Source: Tautonia rosea (lineage in GTDB: Bacteria; Planctomycetota; Planctomycetia; Isosphaerales; Isosphaeraceae). Taken from it: 64,000 bases of DNA. This document shows positions 8,696-17,321 of the stretch, piece by piece. The position numbers and the translations under genes are program-made. Each line of letters starts with the position of its first letter. The stretch's first letter is position 1. The notes beneath the pieces were generated by a model. The model was not told the origin of the DNA and ran no database searches. It was given only the letters and a program-made list of their open reading frames with translations. Location of the stretch: positions 124,001-188,000 of the forward strand of contig NZ_JABBYO010000001.1 in the NCBI RefSeq assembly GCF_012958305.1. The letters are read 5' to 3'.

Positions 8696-10972
8696 ATGAA
8701 TCGCTCGCTGCGTGTGCTGGCGGTGCTGATGCTGTGTTCCCCGGTGTCGATCGAGGCCGGAGAGTTGCCCAGGGTTGCCGGTGTTCCGCTTCAACCCCTC
8801 GCGGCTCAGGCCCGCCGGGTCGCCGATGCGTTGGAGGTGATCGGCCGACCGCTGAGCGTTGAGGAGCGTGCCCAGCTCGATCGGGCCTTTACCCGTGCCG
8901 ATGAATCGGAAGGCTCCGATGCGATTCAGGAGATCCTCGACCCCTATTGCCTCGTCGGTGTCTCGATCAACCCCGAGAGCCGGGTGAAGGCCCAGCAGGG
9001 CCCGGCCGATCCGAGCCTGACGCAGCAAGGCTGGCGAGCCTTTCTCATCAAGGTCCACAACGAGGCGGGCGTGACGGCCCCGCTCCGCGTCGCCAGCCCG
9101 AACGCCGCGCCGATCTACACCCGATCGACCGCATCGCCCGATCCCAAGCAGACGATCCCTCCCGAGTCGATTCCCGACCGCTGGACCGAGATTGCCATGT
9201 TCAACGACCGGCCGATGAACCCGACGCTCTCGGGCCTGTTGCTCGAATACCGAATCATCCAGATTTACAGCCGAGACGCCGGCCCCCGAGAGGCAAAGCT
9301 GACCTTCGACGTCGGCCAGGGGACCCAGGATCTTGGCTTCCGCTCCGACGTGGACATCCTGTTCCAGTGCGAGCCGGGCGTGGTTGTCTCGCTCGACATC
9401 CAGGACGAGGACGGTACCCCCGTGATGGGCTCCCTCTTGATCCGAGACCCGAGGGGCCGGGTCTATCCGTCTCCGGGCCGTCGGCTTGCCCCCGACTTTT
9501 TCTTCCACCCGCAAATCTACCGAAAGTCGGGTGAGTCGGTCATCCTGCCGCCGGGCACCTTCAACGTCGAGTACACCCGAGGGCCGGAGTACCGGGTCAA
9601 GTCCCGGCAGATCACCGTCGAGGAAGGGGCGGGCACGCAGACCGAGTCGTTCCGGCTCGAACGCTGGGCGAACCTGGCCGAGAAGGGCTGGTACTCGGGC
9701 GACCACCACGTCCACGCCGCTGGCTGTGCCCATTACGAAAGCCCGACCGAAGGGGTTGAGCCCGAGCACATGATGCGCCATATCCTCGGCGAGGACCTGA
9801 CCGTCGGCTGTGTCCTGAGCTGGGGCCCCTGCTGGTACTACCAGAAGGAGTTCTTCGAAGGAACCATCCACCCGCTTTCAACCTCCGATTATTTGATGCG
9901 GTACGATGTGGAAGTTTCCGGCTTCCCCTCGTCGCACTCCGGGCACCTCTGCCTGCTCCGCCTGACCGAAGACGACTACCCGGGCACGACCTTGATTGAG
10001 GAGTGGCCGAGCTGGACCTTGCCCGTCTTGCAGTGGGGCAAGGAGCAAGGTGGGGTCGTCGGCTACTCGCACTCGGGATGGGGCTTGCAGACCCAGTCGC
10101 TGGAGCTGCCGACCGATGAGATTCCGCCGTTTGATGGCATTGGCGCGAATGAATACATCGTGACCGTGGCCCACGATGCGGTGGACTTCATCTCCAGCGT
10201 CGATACGCCGGCCCCGTGGGAGTTGAACATCTGGTATCACACTCTGAACTGCGGCTACCGGGCGAAGATCAGCGGCGAGACCGATTTCCCCTGCATCTAC
10301 GGCGAGCGGGTCGGCCTGGGGCGGTCGTACGTCAAGATCGACGGAGAACTCGACTTTGATCGGTGGGTCCAGGGGATCAAGGACGGCCGCTCCTATGTCT
10401 CCGACGGCCGGAGCCACCTGGTTGATTTCAAGGTGGAGGATGTGGCGGTCGGCGAGAACGGCAGCGAGCTGAAGATTGACGAGGCGGGCCAGGTCCGCGT
10501 TTCCGCCTCAGTTTCCGCCCTGCTTGCCCCTGAACCGGACGAGCGAACCGAGGCGATCCGCAACCGACCGTTGAGCCAGCAACCCTACTGGGACGTCGAG
10601 CGGACCCGGATCGGCGACTCCCGCCGGGTCCCCGTCGAGGTGGTCGTCAACGGTTATCCGGTCGCTCGGCAGGAGATCGAGGCCGACGGCTCGTTCCAGG
10701 ACCTGACCTTCGACGTTCCGATCGAGCAGTCAAGCTGGGTGGCCTTAAGGATCTATCCCAGCTCGCATACGAACCCGATCTTCGTCCTGGTGGATGACCA
10801 GCCGGTCCGGGCCTCGAAGAAGTCGGCCGAGTGGTGCCTCAAGAGCGTTGATCAGTGCTGGTCGCAGAAGGTCAAGGGGATCCGTCCCGAGGAACGGGCC
10901 GAGGCCGAGGCCGCCTACGAGTTCGCCCGGGAGGCCTATCGCAAGATCCTGGCCGAAAGTGAGGCGGAGTGA
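8696..10972 (+). CDS. secreted CehA/McbA-family PHP-domain metallohydrolase
   Basis: 758 residues from the ATG at 8696 (GGAGGATGATTCG upstream), with a signal peptide at about 1-20. Residues about 80-330 are beta-rich and precede the catalytic part, which opens with WYSGDHHVHAAGC near residue 332, the metal-binding HxH of CehA/McbA-type PHP hydrolases. Further His residues follow (VGYSHSGWG, YHTLNCGYRAKISGETDFPC). CehA and McbA themselves hydrolyse carbamate esters such as carbaryl; most planctomycete members are uncharacterised, so the substrate here is open. The Nramp gene follows 37 bases downstream on the same strand, so co-transcription is likely. Confidence 0.82.
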   Translation: MNRSLRVLAVLMLCSPVSIEAGELPRVAGVPLQPLAAQARRVADALEVIGRPLSVEERAQLDRAFTRADESEGSDAIQEILDPYCLVGVSINPESRVKAQQGPADPSLTQQGWRAFLIKVHNEAGVTAPLRVASPNAAPIYTRSTASPDPKQTIPPESIPDRWTEIAMFNDRPMNPTLSGLLLEYRIIQIYSRDAGPREAKLTFDVGQGTQDLGFRSDVDILFQCEPGVVVSLDIQDEDGTPVMGSLLIRDPRGRVYPSPGRRLAPDFFFHPQIYRKSGESVILPPGTFNVEYTRGPEYRVKSRQITVEEGAGTQTESFRLERWANLAEKGWYSGDHHVHAAGCAHYESPTEGVEPEHMMRHILGEDLTVGCVLSWGPCWYYQKEFFEGTIHPLSTSDYLMRYDVEVSGFPSSHSGHLCLLRLTEDDYPGTTLIEEWPSWTLPVLQWGKEQGGVVGYSHSGWGLQTQSLELPTDEIPPFDGIGANEYIVTVAHDAVDFISSVDTPAPWELNIWYHTLNCGYRAKISGETDFPCIYGERVGLGRSYVKIDGELDFDRWVQGIKDGRSYVSDGRSHLVDFKVEDVAVGENGSELKIDEAGQVRVSASVSALLAPEPDERTEAIRNRPLSQQPYWDVERTRIGDSRRVPVEVVVNGYPVARQEIEADGSFQDLTFDVPIEQSSWVALRIYPSSHTNPIFVLVDDQPVRASKKSAEWCLKSVDQCWSQKVKGIRPEERAEAEAAYEFAREAYRKILAESEAE

Positions 10973-11009
10973 CTGGATTCTCAAAGAGCTTGGTGATGAG
11001 GATGTGTCA

Positions 11010-12275
11010 ATGAAATCATCGGGTCGTCCGTCGCTGCTCGTCCTGATCGGCCCCGGCCTGCTGGTCGCGGCCACCGGAGTGGGGGCGGGCGACCTGTTGA
11101 CAGCAAGCTACGCGGGTTCGAAAGCAGGGATGGCCCTGGTCTGGGCAGTGGTGATCGGTTGCGTCTTCAAGTGGGCCTTGACCGAAGGGCTCGCCCGCTG
11201 GCAGATGGCCACGGGCACGACCCTGCTCGAAGGCTGGGCCACGAAGCTCGGCGGCTGGATTCGCTGGGTCTTTCTCGCGTACTTACTGCTGTGGTCGCTG
11301 ATCACCGGGGGATCGCTGGGCAAGGCCTGCGGCGTGGCCGGGGACGGCCTGTTCCCGCTCGGCGATCGGGCCACGTCGCAGGCGATCTGGACGGTGGTGC
11401 ATGCCCTGGGTGGTCTGGCCCTGGTCTGGTTCGGTGGATTCAAGACATTTGAGCGGATCATGGCGGTGCTGGTCGCATCGATGTTTCTTTGTGTGATTTT
11501 GGCTGCGGCGTTGCTCGGTCCGGACTACGAGGCGATTGGTCGGGGGCTGACCCGCCCGATGATCCGATCGGGGGACCTTCCCTATGCGATTGGGTTGCTC
11601 GGCGGGGTGGGCGGGACAGTGACCTTGCTCTCCTATGGGTACTGGATTCGGGAGTCGAACCGATCGGGGCTGGAGGGGGCGAAGCTTTGCCGGATCGACC
11701 TGGCCATTGCCTACGCAGCCACTGGCCTCTTTGGGATTGCGATGCTGGTGATCAGCTCTCGGATCACCGTGGACCGTCAGGGGGCCGAGGTGGCCCTGCT
11801 GCTGGCCGATCAGCTTCAGGAGGCGGCCGGGCCGGTGGCGCGGTGGGTCTTTCTGGTTGGGTTCTGGGGGGCGGTGTTTTCCAGCTTGCTCGGGGTCTGG
11901 CAGAGTGCGCCTTACCTGTTCGCCGACTTCCGGCAGCTCAGCAAGGGGGACACCGATGCCATCGTCGATGTGGACCTCGACCAGACCCGGGCCTATCGTG
12001 GGTACCTGATTGCCATCGCGGTGGTTCCATTAGTGTTGGTTAATGTGTCGGTCAGGCATGTGCAACTGGCTCATGCGGTGCTGGGGGCGTTGTTCATGCC
12101 GTTGCTGGCGGTAACGCTCCTGATCTTGAACAACCGAGAGGACTGGGTAGGCCGAGGCTTCCGGAACCGTTGGGGGTCGAACCTGCTCTTGATCCTCACG
12201 CTGTTGACGTTTGCGGGGATTGGGATTGGCGATCTCCTGAGCCGGTTGGGTAGTGGCGCGGCAGGCCCGTCCTGA
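11010..12275 (+). CDS. Nramp-family transporter lacking the canonical metal motifs
   Basis: 421 residues, about 11 predicted membrane helices, beginning 37 bases after the PHP hydrolase gene (AGGA ahead of the ATG). The fold is Nramp-like: GPGLLVAATGVGAGDLLTA at the first helix is followed by AGSKAG and an FKWALTEGLARWQMATG second helix. The DPGN of classical MntH/Nramp helix 1 is replaced by GAGD, and helix 6 reads LLGGVGGTVTLLSYGYW, without the MPH selectivity triad. Manganese or iron transport should therefore not be assumed. A second protein of this divergent type is encoded at 31640-33130. Inner-membrane location is certain in practice. Confidence 0.82.
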   Translation: MKSSGRPSLLVLIGPGLLVAATGVGAGDLLTASYAGSKAGMALVWAVVIGCVFKWALTEGLARWQMATGTTLLEGWATKLGGWIRWVFLAYLLLWSLITGGSLGKACGVAGDGLFPLGDRATSQAIWTVVHALGGLALVWFGGFKTFERIMAVLVASMFLCVILAAALLGPDYEAIGRGLTRPMIRSGDLPYAIGLLGGVGGTVTLLSYGYWIRESNRSGLEGAKLCRIDLAIAYAATGLFGIAMLVISSRITVDRQGAEVALLLADQLQEAAGPVARWVFLVGFWGAVFSSLLGVWQSAPYLFADFRQLSKGDTDAIVDVDLDQTRAYRGYLIAIAVVPLVLVNVSVRHVQLAHAVLGALFMPLLAVTLLILNNREDWVGRGFRNRWGSNLLLILTLLTFAGIGIGDLLSRLGSGAAGPS

Positions 12276-12302
12276 TCGGGGCTGACCGCGCCTGGCCTTT
12301 CG

Positions 12303-14147
12303 TCAGATCACCCCATGCAGTGGGCCTCCGGGGGCTCCGAGGGAATCAACCTTGCGCTCGGCGTCGGGGTCGTCTTCCAGCGGGGGGGCGTGGTGCGGCT
12401 TGATCCGGGCGTCGATGACGAGTGAGCCGCGGCATCCCCAGTGTTTTTGAACGGTCGAAGCTCCGATGCCGTGGATGTCGGCCGCGGGGTTGGAGCGGGT
12501 GAAGGTGACCCAGAGGAAGTTCTTGAGGGACTTCGCGGCGAAGTCGCTGTCATCCACAAACACGATGAGCGGGAAGACGTTGATGGGATCGCCCGGCTGG
12601 AACGACCAGCAGAAGGCGGCCTGGCTCTGGTCTTCGCCACGGTGGTCGGGGGCGAACGGGGGCGCCTGCAGGGCGAGGACACCCGGAAGGCAAACGCGGG
12701 GGTTGCTGAAGCCGTCGGGCAGGTTCAGGTCGCTGGGGATCTCCGTGGGAAGGTCTCTCCGCTTCGGGCCGGCAGCGGCGATGACGACCTTCGACCCCTG
12801 GTTGAAGCCGTGGCCGGAGTAGTCGAGAGTGTCCATCGTCGTTTTCGTCTGGAAATGCAGGTCGGTTTCCCAGTTGGCCCGTTCGAGTAGGTGCTGGAGG
12901 AAGCGGCCGATGTCGTGGATGTCCAGCTCGGGGTTGTCTTCCTCGGCAATGATCAAGAGATACTTCGCCAGCGACATCTGCCCCTGGCCGAGGATGGCGT
13001 TGGCCTGGGTGAGGATTTCCTGCGGTCGACGCTCCTGGGCATAAGGGACGTAGCGCTCGCTGCCGATCGCGAGCAAGAGCGGGTGAACGCCTGCGGCGTC
13101 GACCGCGTGCACGGCCTTCACCCCTGGCAAGACGGTCGGGACGAGCGGGCCGGTCAGCTCGTGGATCAACTCGCCGAACGAGGTGTCCTCCTGAGGCGGG
13201 CGGCCGACGGAGGTAAAGGGCCAGATGGCTCCGGGACGGTGGTAAACGCGATCGACCTTCATGACCGGGAACTCGTGCACAAGGGCGTAGTAACCCAGGT
13301 GGTCGCCGAAGGGGCCTTCGGGCTTCGTCTCGTGGGGGTTGATGGTGCCGCAGATGACGAAGTCGGCCTCGGCGGGCATGGCCAACGGCCAGTCGGGCGG
13401 CCGGACCATCCGCACGGCCCGGCCGCCGAGGGCGCCGGCAAAGCTAAGTTCGGGAAGGCCTTCAGGCAGGGGCATGACGGCAGCGACGGTCATGGCGGGA
13501 GGGCCGCCGACGAAGATGTTCACGCGGAGCGGCTCCCCCTTCTTGATGGCTGCGGCGTGGTGGATGCCGATACCGCGGTGGATCTGGTAGTGGAGGCCGA
13601 TCTCGCGGTCGGGCTCGTACGTGTTGCCGGAAAGCTGGACGCGGTACATGCCGAGGTTCGACTTCGCCAGGCCGGGGGTCTCGGGGTGCTCGGTGTAGAC
13701 CTGCGGCAGAGTGACGAATGCGCCCCCGTCCTTCGGCCAACTGACGAGCTGGGGGAGGCTCGAAACGGTCGTCCGGTGGCTGAGGATCGGACCATATCGC
13801 GCTCGACGAGGGAGGAGGTTCAGTCCAGTTTTCGGGACATCGTAGTAGCGCCAGGGACGCTTGAAGCCGTTCGGAGGGCTGACCTTCAGCTCGACGAGGT
13901 GGCGGACGGCCTCCAGGGTGTCTCGGAAGATCCAGCGGGTCCGCTCGATCGTGCCGAACAGGTTCCCGACGACAGGGAAGGCACACCCCTTGACCCGTTT
14001 GAAGAGCAAGGCCGGCCCCTGGGCCTCGTAGACCCGGCGCTGGATGGCAGCAACCTCCAGGCGAGGATCGACCTCGGTGGTGATCTCGATGAGGTCTCCC
14101 TTCGATCTCAGGTCGTCAAGGCAATCGGCGAGCGATCGGTATCCCAT
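12303..14147 (-). CDS. ubiD: UbiD-family decarboxylase, probable MqnL of the futalosine menaquinone pathway
   Basis: 614 residues, longer than the roughly 490-500 of E. coli UbiD. Convergent with the Nramp gene (27 bases between stops). Sequence features of UbiD run throughout: YRSLADCLDDLRSKGDLIEI start, NLFGTIERTRWIF, GIGIHHAAAIKKGEPLRVNIFVGGPPA spanning about 200-225, PEGPFGDHLGYY, ELIHELTGPLVPTVLPGVKAVHAV and a C-terminal SNPRVCLPGV block. UbiD enzymes use prenylated FMN made by UbiX to decarboxylate aromatic acids. With UbiX, an MqnP-like prenyltransferase and MqnE in this window, the natural substrate is most likely prenylated 1,4-dihydroxy-6-naphthoate. That pathway role is inference from genome content. 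Confidence 0.85.
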   Translation of the reverse strand: MGYRSLADCLDDLRSKGDLIEITTEVDPRLEVAAIQRRVYEAQGPALLFKRVKGCAFPVVGNLFGTIERTRWIFRDTLEAVRHLVELKVSPPNGFKRPWRYYDVPKTGLNLLPRRARYGPILSHRTTVSSLPQLVSWPKDGGAFVTLPQVYTEHPETPGLAKSNLGMYRVQLSGNTYEPDREIGLHYQIHRGIGIHHAAAIKKGEPLRVNIFVGGPPAMTVAAVMPLPEGLPELSFAGALGGRAVRMVRPPDWPLAMPAEADFVICGTINPHETKPEGPFGDHLGYYALVHEFPVMKVDRVYHRPGAIWPFTSVGRPPQEDTSFGELIHELTGPLVPTVLPGVKAVHAVDAAGVHPLLLAIGSERYVPYAQERRPQEILTQANAILGQGQMSLAKYLLIIAEEDNPELDIHDIGRFLQHLLERANWETDLHFQTKTTMDTLDYSGHGFNQGSKVVIAAAGPKRRDLPTEIPSDLNLPDGFSNPRVCLPGVLALQAPPFAPDHRGEDQSQAAFCWSFQPGDPINVFPLIVFVDDSDFAAKSLKNFLWVTFTRSNPAADIHGIGASTVQKHWGCRGSLVIDARIKPHHAPPLEDDPDAERKVDSLGAPGGPLHGVI

Positions 14148-14361
14148 GCCAGCGTCTCAGGACTCGTTCGAGAGGTCAGGGCGTGACGGAGGCCGGGCGA
14201 CCTCCACAGAAGATAGCTTAGTGATCCCGGGCGATTTGGCCATGCTCGGGTGGTTCGGGATGCCAAGGAGCGATGGGGACGGCGCTCGGCTCGCGGCGGA
14301 CGTGCTCCCGGGCCGGAGTCGTCCGGGAGGGGAAATCGGGAGTTTGCGAGAATCGGACGGC

Positions 14362-15606
14362 CTAGCGAGTGCGTTCGGGGGGCAGCGAGGGGGCATCGGT
14401 GGCCGGTTGCGACGCCGAATCCGAGGGGAAGGAACCCCTTGATGGCGGTTCGGTGCGCCAATTGCCCTGAGGAGACGCAGGAGAGGGGTCGGGTCGTATC
14501 TCCAATGAAGGATTCGTGTTCGAGCGATCGGGGTTGTGTTTCGAGGCCGGAGATTGCGGTTCGTTTCGGGAATTAGCCGGGGCGTTCGACGCCGAGGCCG
14601 GGCCTGGGGGGTGAGGCGGATCGGGATCGGTTCTTGGCGGGGCGACGTTGGGGAACCCGGCGTGGGTCGGCCCGGTGGGGGCCGCGCGTCGGCGGTGAAA
14701 TTCGGGGTGGGCTTGGTGCCACACCCGATCCTGATCCTTGCTCCGCTCGACCCGAAGCCGCATCACCTGGTTGATTCCCCGAATCATTTCGGAGAAGGCC
14801 TCGCGGCGGTAGCGCTGGCGAAGCTGGCCCTCCTTGCTCGTGTCGATCTGGGCGCTTTGGGCGACGGAGAGGGCTTCGGCCTGGTCGTGATCATGCCAGC
14901 GCTGGTCGCGGAGGGCTTCGAGGCGGTCGAGTTCCTCGGCGATGATGGCTCGCAAGGCGATCCGGCCGGAGACGGGGTCCTGGGGAAGCCGAGGGGATTC
15001 GGGAACGGGGAATCCGGAACAGAGTCGGGCGAGGTACCAGAGGCGCTGGATGATGGGAGCGGCGTCGGGGCCGGGGGCCTGGGGGACGAGGCCGAACAAG
15101 TGCATGGCGCGGGGGAAGTCGTCGCGGTCCCAACCGATCCCCTGCTCCAGTCGGGCGTCGAGCTTCAGCCACTGGCGGATGAGCCACTCGCAGCCGAAGG
15201 AGTCGGCCTCCAGGTCGGCCAGGGTGTTGCTCGGGTCGTTCGACAGCCCTTGCGCGACCTTCCGAGTGGCCCGTTGCCGCTGCTTCTCCCAGGCGGCAAT
15301 GGCCTTGCGGCCCGTGTCCTTCAGGGTTTCCTCCTCGACCTTCCGGCATCGTTCGAGCCGGGCATAGGCGACGGCCGAGGATCGGATGAGCGCTTCCTCC
15401 GCCTCCGTGTCCGCGCCGATCTGGGAGACCCAGCGGTCGGCGAACGATTGCATGAGGGCGGCCTCGGCCTCACCGTCGGGCAAGGCGGCGGTCAGGCCGT
15501 GCTTTTTCGCATTGAGCCGGCTGCGCCGCCGACCGGCCTCGGTGCGGGTGCCGGAGCGGGAAGAAGGGTTGCGATCGGGTTCGGTCGGGATGGGTGTGGG
15601 GCTCAT
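14362..15606 (-). CDS. uncharacterised 'HGL-motif' protein with Pro/Ser-rich tail
   Basis: 414 residues from the ATG at 15606. No enzymatic family recognised. The N-terminus carries GRRRSRLNAKKHGLTAALP (about 25-43), a basic 'NA.KHGL' signature found at the start of many short hypothetical proteins in planctomycetes and near phage or mobile genes. Residues about 45-300 are charged and helical (many Arg/Glu, possible coiled coil), and the last 110 residues are disordered, rich in Pro, Ser and Asn. No signal peptide or membrane helix, so cytoplasmic. The 5' leader and first 12 or so codons recur at 16894-17094, suggesting a dispersed gene family. Function unknown; DNA binding is only a guess. 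Confidence 0.6.
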   Translation of the reverse strand: MSPTPIPTEPDRNPSSRSGTRTEAGRRRSRLNAKKHGLTAALPDGEAEAALMQSFADRWVSQIGADTEAEEALIRSSAVAYARLERCRKVEEETLKDTGRKAIAAWEKQRQRATRKVAQGLSNDPSNTLADLEADSFGCEWLIRQWLKLDARLEQGIGWDRDDFPRAMHLFGLVPQAPGPDAAPIIQRLWYLARLCSGFPVPESPRLPQDPVSGRIALRAIIAEELDRLEALRDQRWHDHDQAEALSVAQSAQIDTSKEGQLRQRYRREAFSEMIRGINQVMRLRVERSKDQDRVWHQAHPEFHRRRAAPTGPTHAGFPNVAPPRTDPDPPHPPGPASASNAPANSRNEPQSPASKHNPDRSNTNPSLEIRPDPSPASPQGNWRTEPPSRGSFPSDSASQPATDAPSLPPERTR

Positions 15607-15765
15607 GGTGGGTTGCTCTCATTTCGCTCGATGCGTGTCTGGTTCGATCCTTGGGCGTTCCGGGGCGCGACCTCCTCGGGGCGGCCTCGGGGACGGAAAG
15701 ACCGATACCGATAGCATCGGGAAAAACGGGAGGCGTAGTCATCGCATCGGGGAAGTCCGATGTCT
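15566..15765. repeat. leader repeat, copy A (intact gene start)
   Basis: About 200 bases spanning the first codons and upstream region of the HGL-motif gene. Nearly the same sequence occurs at 16894-17094 in the same orientation. Shared blocks include GATCGGGTTCGGTCGGGAT, TTTCGCTCGATGCGTG, CGATACCGATAGCATCGGG and AACGGGAGGCGTAGTCATCG. Two small palindromes lie inside: CCGAT-AGC-ATCGG and CATCGG-GGAAGT-CCGATG. Confidence 0.85.
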
Positions 15766-16045
15766 TGGGTCGCCAATGGCCGTGTCACTTGATGAGCCCC
15801 GGATTCCGCTCGCAACGACGCAAGAACCACGGGAAAACCTGTTCGATGCGTGAGGATTCCATGAACCTTCGCTGGGGTTGCCCAGGACGTATTGGTCGCG
15901 TTCGATGAAAACACGAAGACGCATGACGCCAACAGCTTATGTGAAGCGGCTCACGGGGAGAAAATACGTCGTACTCTTGACATGGAATCTAGAAATACTG
16001 AAGGAACTGATGCGTTCGAGGCTCGCATTCAATACAGAGGCCACC
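15766..16045. other. intergenic region between the HGL gene leader and the small secreted protein
   Basis: 280 bases between divergent genes. Reading frames here run into the following gene but lack family motifs. Base composition becomes less GC-rich towards 16000, matching the gene that follows. Confidence 0.4.
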
Positions 16046-16588
16046 ATGAATCAGACAATGATCGCGGCCGTGCTGTCCCTGGCATGTTGTGGCATTGGTG
16101 CGGTCGACGAAGAGCAGTCGAAGCTGGCGGAGGGGGCGAAGTCCGTCACTGAGGAGACGGAGGTGATGATGCATCTCCCGATCAAACAGGCAGAAGGTAA
16201 CAGAGAGTTCCGGGTGGACGAAGGTCATTGGGTCTACGTGACGGCCCAGATCAGCCAAGTGGGTAAAGCAGCCAGGATCGACGGCGAGCTCACGGGAATC
16301 AACCGAACGGTGTTTGCGGGGTTCCACGCGGCGGGCATCATCACCCTCTTCGACGATCGAGACAACGTCATCATCAAAATGCTGATTCCCAAGCAGTTGG
16401 GTGTGAATGGCACTGCACTGGGCGGGAGTAGTAGGACGGAACCATTCGTCATCGACCTGCCCGAACGTATCGCCATGAGAGTTCGAAGGTTCGAGGTGAA
16501 GGGCTTCGCGAGACACCACCCCAATTTTGTCAAAGAAGTGAAAAAAATTGTCGAGGAAGGGCAAAAGGTGTTCGGGGAGAACAATTAA
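16046..16588 (+). CDS. small secreted protein of unknown function
   Basis: 180 residues from the ATG at 16046 (GAGG 5 bases upstream). A longer frame opens at 15878, but the internal ATG begins a typical signal peptide (MNQTMIAAVLSLACCGIGA, with a Cys-Cys that could even be a lipobox-like site). The mature part is predicted mostly beta, with the run VYVTAQISQVGKAARIDGEL and a basic C-terminal helix (KEVKKIVEEGQKVFGENN). No family recognised. Codon use is less GC-biased than in its neighbours, and it sits beside IS debris and a duplicated leader, so horizontal acquisition is plausible. Confidence 0.55.
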   Translation: MNQTMIAAVLSLACCGIGAVDEEQSKLAEGAKSVTEETEVMMHLPIKQAEGNREFRVDEGHWVYVTAQISQVGKAARIDGELTGINRTVFAGFHAAGIITLFDDRDNVIIKMLIPKQLGVNGTALGGSSRTEPFVIDLPERIAMRVRRFEVKGFARHHPNFVKEVKKIVEEGQKVFGENN

Positions 16589-16589
16589 C

Positions 16590-16721
16590 GGCGAGGGCCG
16601 TGACCTGGTCGGCCAGCGGGTCCGCGTGGTCGAGACCGAGGCTCACCTGGAAGTCAATTTCGGTCCGCACTGCGTCCGCCATCTCCTCTCCGCCATGCTC
16701 TCGGAGCCCACACGCTTGTAG
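16590..16721 (+). pseudogene. IS481/IS21-like transposase C-terminal remnant
   Basis: A 43-codon open segment ending in TAG, with no start of its own. Its residues DLVGQRVRVVETEAHLEVNFG match the small C-terminal beta domain that follows the integrase core in IS481/IS21-type transposases (pattern LvGr.Vrv....LEV.fG). It runs straight on from the stop of the secreted-protein gene, and the two 24-bp repeats typical of an IS end follow 19 bases later. The catalytic DDE core is absent, so the element is dead. Confidence 0.45.
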
Positions 16722-16740
16722 AATGGTGAACAACCGGTGC

Positions 16741-16788
16741 GTGTGACCCATGTCCCTGCACCGGGTGTGACCCATGTCCCTGCATCGC
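16741..16788. mobile_element. IS end remnant: two tandem 24-bp terminal repeats
   Basis: Two head-to-tail units, 16741-16764 and 16765-16788, each beginning GTGTGACCCATGTCCCTGCA and differing at two bases. Multiple short terminal repeats of the 'GTGACCCATGTC' kind are characteristic of IS21/IS481-type element ends. The adjoining transposase C-terminus remnant supports the reading. No partner end is visible within the window. Confidence 0.5.
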
Positions 16789-16893
16789 ACACTTGCCAAC
16801 CGGGGTCGCGGAGCGACGAGAGGCCACGGTGAGACGCCCTAAGCCTCGTGCGGCGACGCCGCCCCGGTTGACGAGCAACCGGGGCCACCCGCG

Positions 16894-17094
16894 GGGTTGT
16901 GATCGGGTTCGGTCGGGATCGGTGCGTGGCTCATGGTGGGTGCTCTCGTTTCGCTCGATGCGTGCCTGGTGTTGAAGTCTGGGCTTCCCGGCGCGCGGCC
17001 CCTGGACGCGGAATGGCATCGGAAACGGAAAGCCCGATACCGATAGCATCGGGATAAACGGGAGGCGTAGTCATCGGATCGGGGGAGTCCGATG
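16894..17094. repeat. leader repeat, copy B (fossil 5' end of an HGL-motif gene)
   Basis: Second copy of the leader at 15566-15765, same orientation. On the minus strand it still encodes MSHAPIPTEPDHNPAG, clearly related to the MSPTPIPTEPDRNPSS start of the intact gene, and then diverges into unrelated sequence. The upstream part is conserved better than the coding part, including the palindromic CGATACCGATAGCATCGGG. It therefore represents a truncated family member or a mobile leader unit. Confidence 0.8.
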
Positions 17095-17321
17095 CGATGG
17101 ACTGCTGCTGGAAAGAGGGTTTGACAGAGATCGGATTGTGCTTGCATCACCGCAAGGAGCACGAGACAATTTGTTCGATGGCTTGGAATGATCCGAGCGT
17201 TCCGTCGTGTTTTTCCCTGAGGTTTCGTTCGCGTTCGTGGATCAAGACGACGAATCGTTCGTCGACTTCAGGTGAGGCGGTGACGTGTTCACTCCTCTGT
17301 TCCCAGCATCCCGGAGCCGCC

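Noticed and set aside
8399-9871. Upstream half of a 919-codon minus-strand frame continuous with the AsmA-like gene
   Set aside because: It is antisense to the PHP hydrolase gene, has no family motif, and the ATG at 8398 with GGAGG gives a normal start.
16530-16799. 89-codon minus-strand frame with repeated CRDMGHT residues
   Set aside because: The repetition comes from the 24-bp IS end repeats read backwards; the other strand encodes the transposase remnant.
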